From positions 1 through 64,000 of the forward strand of contig NZ_JAMXAY010000021.1 in NCBI RefSeq assembly GCF_025460835.1: 64,000 nucleotides of DNA. Reading direction: 5' to 3'. Under the pieces are notes generated by a model. The model had not been told where the DNA came from and did no database searches. It was given only the letters and a program-made list of their open reading frames with translations. This DNA comes from Parapedobacter soli. Its GTDB lineage: Bacteria > Bacteroidota > Bacteroidia > Sphingobacteriales > Sphingobacteriaceae. How positions within the stretch are numbered: position 1 is the first letter of the stretch; every line of letters starts with the position of its first letter. Position numbers and translations under genes: made by a program. This document shows, piece by piece, positions 57,659-64,000 of the stretch.

Positions 57659-58894
57659 TTATGGTATGTTATAGAGTTCAAACTCAGAGACATTGATGTT
57701 TGCATTCTCCGCTACTAAATTCAAGCTCACTTTTACGTATCGCGCTTCAATTGCAGGAAATGTAATAACGTTTTCTGCCTGAGGGGCTTCGAACTGCACA
57801 TAGGCGCGTGTCCACTTCGTGCTGGAGGTTATCTCAGCTTCCGTAGTCGTTAATATTTCAAAATAAGGCACCTTATGTGGATCTTTAGGAATATAGAGAC
57901 CTGCAGTGTTGATTTCCGTTGTTTCACCAAGGTCAACATAAAACCACACATTCAAGTCGGCTCGTTCACCACTGCTAGGTTGCCACCTGCCACTTCCCGT
58001 AGTACGGTCGCCGTCGGTCAGCGGGCCGCTTGAGCTACTGAAAGTAACCTTTTTACCAAGGGCGAAATTTGCATCTTCAACCGGCGGTGGCGGAAGCATA
58101 AAATAGGCGATATCATCCGCTTGCAAATCGGTATACGCTGTATAAAATGTATCAATGGCAGTGGGGTCGGGTAGGTAGGCGGTACGGTATTTGAACCCCG
58201 TTCCTTCCATATAATTAAAAATGGTATCACGCTCTTGCCACACCGTACCTCTTCGGGGATCAATCGGGTGGGGCTTCTGTGTTATTTGCATTGTTTTCGC
58301 CTCACCCGAAACATCCGTATACTGGAGCTCTACCGCTACCGCCTGCTGGGCGATGCCAAACCACGGAATATACAAATCACTCTTTTCGCCAATGGTATCT
58401 AACAGAAGCGTACCAATTGGCCGGTTAGCCACAGTGGCTTGGTATGCTGTGCCATATACATCGGAAATCACTTCCGCCTTCACCGAAGAATGGCCAAGGT
58501 CATCATACATATATACGTCAAAGGTATAAACGCCTTCTATCAGTTTGTCGATAATGACTTCCACGGAATCCGTGTCGGCACTGCGCTGGATACGCACTTC
58601 CAGCGAATCCCTGCCCCCGGGCCGTTGCCCGGGAATGGGCGTCTCCCCTTCAATATGGGCCGGATTGTTCCAGAAAATTTTGCCGTGTGTTATTTTAGGG
58701 TCTGAAATGATATACCATTTCAGTTTTATACGGTTATTACCCGGAAACGCCTGTAACATTTCAGCCTTGCCGTTGTAAACAATCTCTCCGCCCTGTAAAA
58801 ACTCATTGTATGGAGCGTCCATTTTTCCACAGGAGACCAAAAGCCCCCCCATCATGAAAAAAAAGAAATATCGGATATGCTGTTTTATATTCAT
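57659..58894 (-). CDS. DUF4998 and F5/8 type C domain lipoprotein, surface glycan-binding
   Basis: An outer-surface lipoprotein of 411 residues with lipobox LLVSC after a phenylalanine-rich core (RYFFFFMMGG). Residues about 40-225 are DUF4998-like (VYNGKAEMLQAFPGNNRIKL, YGTAYQATVANRPI). Residues about 275-411 are a discoidin or F5/8-C module (NFALGKKVTFSSSS, LTDGDRTTGSGRWQPSSGE, WFYVDLGETTEINTAGLYIP, ending NVSEFELYNIP), a common carbohydrate-binding fold. It is the second of three accessory lipoproteins following SusCD. Role: probably holding the polysaccharide at the cell surface. No catalytic residues are apparent. Confidence 0.85.
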   Translation of the reverse strand: MNIKQHIRYFFFFMMGGLLVSCGKMDAPYNEFLQGGEIVYNGKAEMLQAFPGNNRIKLKWYIISDPKITHGKIFWNNPAHIEGETPIPGQRPGGRDSLEVRIQRSADTDSVEVIIDKLIEGVYTFDVYMYDDLGHSSVKAEVISDVYGTAYQATVANRPIGTLLLDTIGEKSDLYIPWFGIAQQAVAVELQYTDVSGEAKTMQITQKPHPIDPRRGTVWQERDTIFNYMEGTGFKYRTAYLPDPTAIDTFYTAYTDLQADDIAYFMLPPPPVEDANFALGKKVTFSSSSGPLTDGDRTTGSGRWQPSSGERADLNVWFYVDLGETTEINTAGLYIPKDPHKVPYFEILTTTEAEITSSTKWTRAYVQFEAPQAENVITFPAIEARYVKVSLNLVAENANINVSEFELYNIP

Positions 58895-58919
58895 AACTAT
58901 GCTATCTAGTACATTATAC

Positions 58920-60170
58920 TTATTCGTCTACTTTCTGCCCCCAAAACTTCAGCTCCGACATGTGAAGAAATCCAAGCGACCCTTGGATAGAGGCCCAGTT
59001 ATCGATATGCTTCCATGCAATATACCTATATGCGGCTGTCTCTATGGGCAATTCATATTCATGGCCATTCCGGGCAGTTTCCACATCGTCATTTGATACC
59101 AGACCGATGGGCAAGCCAGAGGGCTTCACCATAACCCGATGATCCAGCAACACCCAACTATTCACATCATTCGGGTCGTTGGTTGCCCAAATTTCCCATT
59201 CATGTGGATTTCCGTGACTATAGAAATAGGTTTCATTATTGTCGTGCATCCGCTGCCACACTTTATATCGGCTTAGCCGTACCTTCTCGCCGAAATCCAT
59301 CGCGAACCAGGCGGGAAGGGGATTTTTCTCATTCGAATGAAACCCGTTGTTACCAATAACCCCGTCGAACAATCTGTCAAACGGCCATGAACCCAGATTA
59401 CCGGGCTCCGCTATTGGTGAACCGTCGATTGGCAATGGAGTAGTCTGGGGTACCGGGAATTTCGCCCGGGCATAACTGGGAGCGCCTAGCTCCTCTTCGT
59501 ATATCGGCGTCAATTCCATCGCTACTGTGTCAGTGACATTATCCCACGTATCTTTGACGAAAAAACCGAATTGCCGCTTTACTGCTTCCAGCCCCCGAAC
59601 AGAAAATGCCCCGCTAGCCAGCCCCGTGTAATGTGCATCAACATCCCTCCATTCTTTCAGTTCCTCGTCAAACGCCACGACACCAATGACAATATTGTAG
59701 GGGGTTTCACCGGTCGACTCCGGATTTAAAAACTGTACGTTCATCCCTCCGAAGGACTCCTTAATAACCAACGATTCCATTACGTCAAAAATAGAAGGTG
59801 GGAGTGGATTAATGGTCACCATTGTTGGCTCGGATTCCTTCTCTCCACGACTCACCGCATAAAGCTTAATTTCACGCGGATTGGTATCGCCCAGCCCCTC
59901 AACACGTACTGATTTTTTATAAAAAGAAGATTTCGACGCAACGATCTCGCCGTGCCTTTCGTACTCCGCTTTTACATACAATAAATTGGGGTCATCGGGT
60001 AGCGTATAGCTAATAACGGCCCCGCCCGCAATATTTTCTACGGTTGCGTTTGTGATCGGTTTTGGAGCTCCGCTGTCCTCATAGGGTGAGGTCAGTATTT
60101 CCTCCTCACAAGAAGACGCTACAACTGCGATAAACAGGAGCAAGGAGCGCATGATCTTAAAATGTTTCAT
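58920..60170 (-). CDS. DUF4959, DUF5126 and DUF5000 lipoprotein, surface glycan-binding
   Basis: An outer-surface lipoprotein of 416 residues with lipobox VASSC followed by EEEILTSPYEDSGAPKPI. Three modules follow in the order usual for this SGBP type: DUF4959 (about 25-105; ISYTLPDDPNLLYVKAEYER), DUF5126 (about 115-225; VAFDEELKEWRDVDAHYTG) and DUF5000, a discoidin-like end (about 245-412; SWPFDRLFDGVIGNNGFHS, PAWFAMDFGEKVRLSRYKVW). It lies 27 bases after SusD, the normal slot for the main surface glycan-binding protein. No enzyme motif is present. Confidence 0.9.
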   Translation of the reverse strand: MKHFKIMRSLLLFIAVVASSCEEEILTSPYEDSGAPKPITNATVENIAGGAVISYTLPDDPNLLYVKAEYERHGEIVASKSSFYKKSVRVEGLGDTNPREIKLYAVSRGEKESEPTMVTINPLPPSIFDVMESLVIKESFGGMNVQFLNPESTGETPYNIVIGVVAFDEELKEWRDVDAHYTGLASGAFSVRGLEAVKRQFGFFVKDTWDNVTDTVAMELTPIYEEELGAPSYARAKFPVPQTTPLPIDGSPIAEPGNLGSWPFDRLFDGVIGNNGFHSNEKNPLPAWFAMDFGEKVRLSRYKVWQRMHDNNETYFYSHGNPHEWEIWATNDPNDVNSWVLLDHRVMVKPSGLPIGLVSNDDVETARNGHEYELPIETAAYRYIAWKHIDNWASIQGSLGFLHMSELKFWGQKVDE

Positions 60171-60197
60171 CGTTTAACGTTATCTTTTGTTTACTTT

Positions 60198-62132
60198 TTA
60201 CCAACCTGGATTTTGAACCAGATTCCTATTTATTTGCAGTTCGTCAATTTCAATCGGCCACAAATACTCTTTCATTGTAAAGTGCTGGTTAAACAGCAGG
60301 ACTGGCCTGTAATAAGAATTGGCACTTTTCTGGGTGATATCCCACCCTTTTACCGGTTGATTTAATGCGCGGTGTGCGTCTTTCCATCGTAGCAGGTCCC
60401 AGAAACGATGCCCTTCGAATGCCAATTCGATGGCACGCTCCTGCTTAATAATGTTTCTCAGGTTTTCTTTAGTATTGTAGTAACCCGGCTGAGTGGAATA
60501 TTGATCCCACGCCTCTTCCACCGTCGGAAGGTCAGTACGGGAGCGCACCAAATTGATGTACTCGGTAATTTCCGGTGTATACCCGTTGCCCACTTCATTC
60601 AGGGCTTCGGCGTAGAGCAAATACAAATCAGACATCCGAATTTCCGGCCATGGGTAACGTACGATATTGTTGGTGATGTTTCCATCGGCAGCACAGAACG
60701 TCTCGATATTAACCAGTTTTTTAATCCAGTATCCGGTAATCGTATAATTACTGATACCCTGGCGGGCAGAAATTTCAGAACTCCGGCCACGTATGAAACC
60801 CAGATCGTTGGTTACGTCGTAGTTATCAACCCAGTTACCGAACCATATGCCCCTATCAAATCCCAAACTGGCATAAAAGCGGGGCTCACGGTCAAAATGC
60901 ATTTTTACCGTATTGGAATCCAATGCAATGTAGAAGCGGTCTTCTTCACCAGCTGTCGCCAATTCATAACGGCCCGCATAATCCCAGGTTTTATCGTCTG
61001 TAATCGGTAGGCCATGTTCGGTATAGAACATTTCCGCCATTTTGATCGTTGGTGCGAGGATACCTTTCGGCCCACTATTGCTGGTCGCTCCGGGTTTAAT
61101 AATCCCCATCGACCAACGTTGCATATTTACGTCGGCCATACTGTTCGTATTGGGCCATATCACTTCTGTCGTACCTTCCATCGTTATGGCAGTACGCACC
61201 CTCATTTCCTTTTCGATGGTATCATTGACGGTATAGGTTGCAAGGCCACTATTCAGGCTAAGTCCGTAGCCAAAAGAGTGGCAATAGTCTATCGCTTCTT
61301 TACAGGCAGCGGCGGCACGTACCCATTTATCCACATCATACGACGAGCTGAACAACTGCACGCCACGATTGTCTTTCAAATCGGCATACTCCGGATTACC
61401 ATTAAACAATGGGCTCGCCGCGGTAACCAATACTTTAGCTTTCAACGCGAGTACAATCGGCTTGGTAATTCTCCCTAATTCCGATTGCTCTGTTCCGCCA
61501 AGCGTTTCAGGAAGGTTCGGATTCGCATAGGCTTCATCTAGGAGCTGTACAACGTAGCTGACCACCGTGTCTACCGGCTGCCGATAAACCTGCACTTCGT
61601 CCGGTGTAGCGGCAATGGGTAAGTTTTCCTTCATAATAGGGATAGCCCCATACATCCGCATCAAATAAAAATGGTAATACGCTTTCAGAAACGTTGCCTC
61701 TGCTTTCCAGCGCTCTTTTTCCCAAACATCCATTTCCTCAACTTTATCGATGTTCTCCAGAAAAATATTGCAATCCCTGATACCCTGGAATAACGGCTTC
61801 CCTCCTCTACTGCCGCTCCAAAAATTACCGAAGGGATTCGACACGTTCTGAAGGCCCAAGGCTATATTGTAAAAGTTACTTGATACGTCAGCCGGTGGAT
61901 TCGCATTCCATATTTCATCTGCCGCCATAAACGCCGGGTTGCTATTGAAATGGCCATGATCGGGCATATACGAGTAACATGTAAATAGATATTTCTCAGC
62001 AGACGCCCTTAAATTGAATGCATAATCTATGGTAGCAACATTGTCGGGGACAACATCCAAGTATTTGTCGCACGAAAAGAAAATGCCCGATAATGCACTG
62101 AATAATAATATGCTAATTTTTTTCATCATCAT
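60198..62132 (-). CDS. SusD/RagB-like glycan-binding lipoprotein, leading pair of PUL C
   Basis: Surface lipoprotein of 644 residues, somewhat longer than the others here. Three consecutive ATGs begin the gene. The lipobox is IFFSC, followed by DKYLDVVPDNVATIDYAF. The core has FLKAYYHFYLMRMYGAIPIM, and the end has ELAFEGHRFWDLLRWKDAHR and EYLWPIEIDELQIN. It lies six bases after its SusC partner, the tightest spacing among the SusC-SusD pairs here. The extra length falls mainly in the middle region that contacts the ligand in characterised SusD proteins. Confidence 0.95.
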   Translation of the reverse strand: MMMKKISILLFSALSGIFFSCDKYLDVVPDNVATIDYAFNLRASAEKYLFTCYSYMPDHGHFNSNPAFMAADEIWNANPPADVSSNFYNIALGLQNVSNPFGNFWSGSRGGKPLFQGIRDCNIFLENIDKVEEMDVWEKERWKAEATFLKAYYHFYLMRMYGAIPIMKENLPIAATPDEVQVYRQPVDTVVSYVVQLLDEAYANPNLPETLGGTEQSELGRITKPIVLALKAKVLVTAASPLFNGNPEYADLKDNRGVQLFSSSYDVDKWVRAAAACKEAIDYCHSFGYGLSLNSGLATYTVNDTIEKEMRVRTAITMEGTTEVIWPNTNSMADVNMQRWSMGIIKPGATSNSGPKGILAPTIKMAEMFYTEHGLPITDDKTWDYAGRYELATAGEEDRFYIALDSNTVKMHFDREPRFYASLGFDRGIWFGNWVDNYDVTNDLGFIRGRSSEISARQGISNYTITGYWIKKLVNIETFCAADGNITNNIVRYPWPEIRMSDLYLLYAEALNEVGNGYTPEITEYINLVRSRTDLPTVEEAWDQYSTQPGYYNTKENLRNIIKQERAIELAFEGHRFWDLLRWKDAHRALNQPVKGWDITQKSANSYYRPVLLFNQHFTMKEYLWPIEIDELQINRNLVQNPGW

Positions 62133-62138
62133 AATCGA

Positions 62139-64000
62139 TTAAAACCCAACCTGGATACCAAAATTGATAACTTTCTGTACAGGATACCCCAATCCATTAC
62201 CTGCCATTTCCACATCCCATAATTTAAATTTACTGATTGTAAACAAGTTACTTCCAGTAACATACAGCCGTAGGTTCGACACCCGGATACGCTCAATGAG
62301 CGCCTGCGGAATCGAATAGCCCAACTCTACCTGTTTAATACGGAGGAATGAGCCATCACGCATAAACCAAGTGCTGGATTGAGTGTTGTTTGATTGTAAC
62401 GAGCCACCGCTTCCGTTCTGGATGGGATAGGCACTTAGGCGCGGCCATAACGCATATAGGTTTTGATTGTGTTCCGACCAGTGATTATCAGCATACGCCT
62501 GCAACAATTGGTTCTGCAGTCGATATCCTACCAAATCGTTACCATTGCTTCTATATTCCACAAAAGGGGCTGTCGCCTCGGGGTCAATCCAAAAAGAAGA
62601 CCTTGCCGATCCCTGCAAAAAGGTACTGAAATCAAAGCCTTTATAGGATACCGAAACACCGAAGCCGTAAATGATTTCGGGCCGGGTCGGATAGCCGATT
62701 GGCACTTGGTCGAGCGTATTGATCACACCATCCGCATTGGTATCACGGTATTTGATGTCGCCCCCCATCGTCGGGTTACTGCCGAAATTCTGGGTGGGAG
62801 AGCTGCGTACCTCCTCATCATCCACGAACAAGCGTTCGGCAATGTATCCCCACCGCTGTGAAGTCGAATGACCTACCCTGTACTGCCACGGATAAGCGTA
62901 CTCGGGCTCTTCATAGGCACTGAAATGATTGCGTGCATACGTAAAATTACCGCGTACACCGATATAAAGATCCGGCGTAATCGCATTATTATAATCAACC
63001 TGCAATTCAAAAGACCTCGATCGAGCTTCGCCCACGTTTGCTTTCGGCACGCTTCCCTGCAAGCCCATCGTATTCGGGATGGAAGCCCTGCTCATCAAAA
63101 TATTATACCGGTGTTCCGTAAAATATTCAGCGATGATATCCAATTTTCGCCATAGTCCCAATTCGAGTCCGAACGTCGAATTTGCCGCGGTTTCCCATGT
63201 AACGGCTCGGTTTTCATAGCGACTTACGGAGATACCTGGTCTCGAATAGCCTCCGCGTGACCCAAAAGTTGCCCCCATGCCGCTATTGCTCATATTTACT
63301 TCAGAAAGGTAGAAGAATCTTTCGTTCTTACTGCCGATAGCATCGTTGCCTACCAGCCCGTAATTACCCCTTATTTTCAGCTTGCTGACGGTACTCAACA
63401 GCGGCTCAAAGAATTTTTCATTGGAAATCTGCCAAGCTAAGCCCGCTGATGGGAAAAACCCATAACGTTCGGTTTTGTAAAAGCGCTCCGATCCATTATA
63501 GCCAAAGTTAAATTCGGCGAAATAACGGTTATCGAAACCATAAGTCGCCCGCCCGGAAATCCCCAGATTACGGGCAGCCAACGATTCCTGCAGGCTACCC
63601 GCATTACCATCTAACCGCGAGTTCAGCAAGAGTACTAACGTGCCCCCCAGTACATGCTTGTCTTTCAACGATCGGTTATATGTCAGTGCCGACTGGAAAT
63701 GAAATACAGACGACACGAGCTTATCCCCTTCCTGAAAATCCAGGTAGTCGGTTCCACTATCAGGGTTGATCGGCGTAATCCGATAGGTGTCATCTAACTT
63801 ATTGTAACTACCCGCCGAATAAAAAAACGGAGTATATTGGCGCCTTAAATCAAAGAACGACTCCCGATTGACATTACTCATCGCATTCAGGGCTAATCCT
63901 TGTGTTATAAAAGACAGGTCTTGCTTCAATTCTACTTGCGCTACCATCAGCGAACGGGCAGATTCTTTGTAACCCTTCACCATATCCGCATAAGGATTCA
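62139..64000 (-). CDS. SusC/RagA-like TonB-dependent transporter, C-terminal part, leading pair of PUL C
   Basis: The barrel half of an outer-membrane importer that continues past the right edge; the frame remains open at 64000 (NPYADMVKGYKE), so the N-terminal signal, regulatory and plug domains lie outside. About 620 residues are visible, with SusC landmarks: FAEFNFGYNGSERFYKTERY, FFPSAGLAWQISNEKFFEPL, IRGNYGLVGNDAIGS and the terminal VINFGIQVGF. As the first visible PUL C gene, it should be near the operon's promoter and its regulator, neither of which can be seen here. Internal ATGs near the edge should not be taken as the start. Confidence 0.93.
   Translation of the reverse strand, partial: NPYADMVKGYKESARSLMVAQVELKQDLSFITQGLALNAMSNVNRESFFDLRRQYTPFFYSAGSYNKLDDTYRITPINPDSGTDYLDFQEGDKLVSSVFHFQSALTYNRSLKDKHVLGGTLVLLLNSRLDGNAGSLQESLAARNLGISGRATYGFDNRYFAEFNFGYNGSERFYKTERYGFFPSAGLAWQISNEKFFEPLLSTVSKLKIRGNYGLVGNDAIGSKNERFFYLSEVNMSNSGMGATFGSRGGYSRPGISVSRYENRAVTWETAANSTFGLELGLWRKLDIIAEYFTEHRYNILMSRASIPNTMGLQGSVPKANVGEARSRSFELQVDYNNAITPDLYIGVRGNFTYARNHFSAYEEPEYAYPWQYRVGHSTSQRWGYIAERLFVDDEEVRSSPTQNFGSNPTMGGDIKYRDTNADGVINTLDQVPIGYPTRPEIIYGFGVSVSYKGFDFSTFLQGSARSSFWIDPEATAPFVEYRSNGNDLVGYRLQNQLLQAYADNHWSEHNQNLYALWPRLSAYPIQNGSGGSLQSNNTQSSTWFMRDGSFLRIKQVELGYSIPQALIERIRVSNLRLYVTGSNLFTISKFKLWDVEMAGNGLGYPVQKVINFGIQVGF

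Noticed and set aside
1-64000. CRISPR arrays, tRNA or rRNA genes, insertion sequences
   Set aside because: I saw no regularly spaced repeats, no clover-leaf or rRNA sequence, and no transposase or integrase motifs on either strand.

Overview
This window reads as accessory carbohydrate-degrading DNA from a Bacteroidota bacterium, most likely Sphingobacteriaceae (a Parapedobacter-like organism is my inference from moderate GC and gene style). The evidence is five full or partial SusC/SusD transporter pairs, two one-protein hybrid two-component regulators (HTCS), many signal-peptide or lipoprotein glycoside hydrolases, and TAnnTTTG-type Bacteroidota promoter elements. Nearly everything lies on the minus strand. 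I found no rRNA, tRNA, CRISPR array, integrase or transposase.

Region 1 (1-2419): a shortened TonB-dependent receptor that stops at 26-28, and an XRE-cupin regulator with a plausible own promoter. Region 2, PUL A (2490-22587): a plus-strand HTCS diverges from a seven-gene minus-strand operon: SusC, SusD, SusC, SusD, a beta-helix/GH43 fusion, a GH43 enzyme, and a lipoprotein with beta-propeller, HEAT-like and cytochrome c parts. The GH43 half of the fusion resembles exo-beta-1,3-galactanases, so a galactan or arabinogalactan side-chain substrate is plausible but unproven.

Region 3, PUL B (22633-34239): an HTCS gene broken by a one-base frameshift near 33450, then SusC, SusD and a GH2 enzyme. 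A perfect 17-bp inverted repeat separates the converging ends of PUL A's HTCS gene and PUL B's GH2 gene. The SusC promoters of PUL A and PUL B share a GGGG direct repeat about two helical turns apart and a GAnnTTTG box, a good candidate for the HTCS operator class.

Region 4, PUL C (34379 to beyond 64000): about 30 kb of minus-strand genes, mostly 2-40 bases apart or overlapping. In transcription order: SusC (runs off the right edge), SusD, three surface glycan-binding or lyase-like lipoproteins, GH97, a beta-helix protein, GH97, SusC, SusD, a beta-helix protein, a GH28-like beta-helix protein, GH95, GH29 and GH2. Removal of fucose or L-galactose (GH29, GH95), alpha-galactose (GH97) and beta-galactose (GH2) around a beta-helix-attacked backbone suggests a pectic or other complex plant glycan. 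The SusC-SusD-GH97 block around 45.4-52.3 kb is visibly lower in GC than PULs A and B, suggesting modular assembly. The only gap near 300 bases (57357-57658) holds two hairpins that may set the ratio of surface proteins to enzymes.
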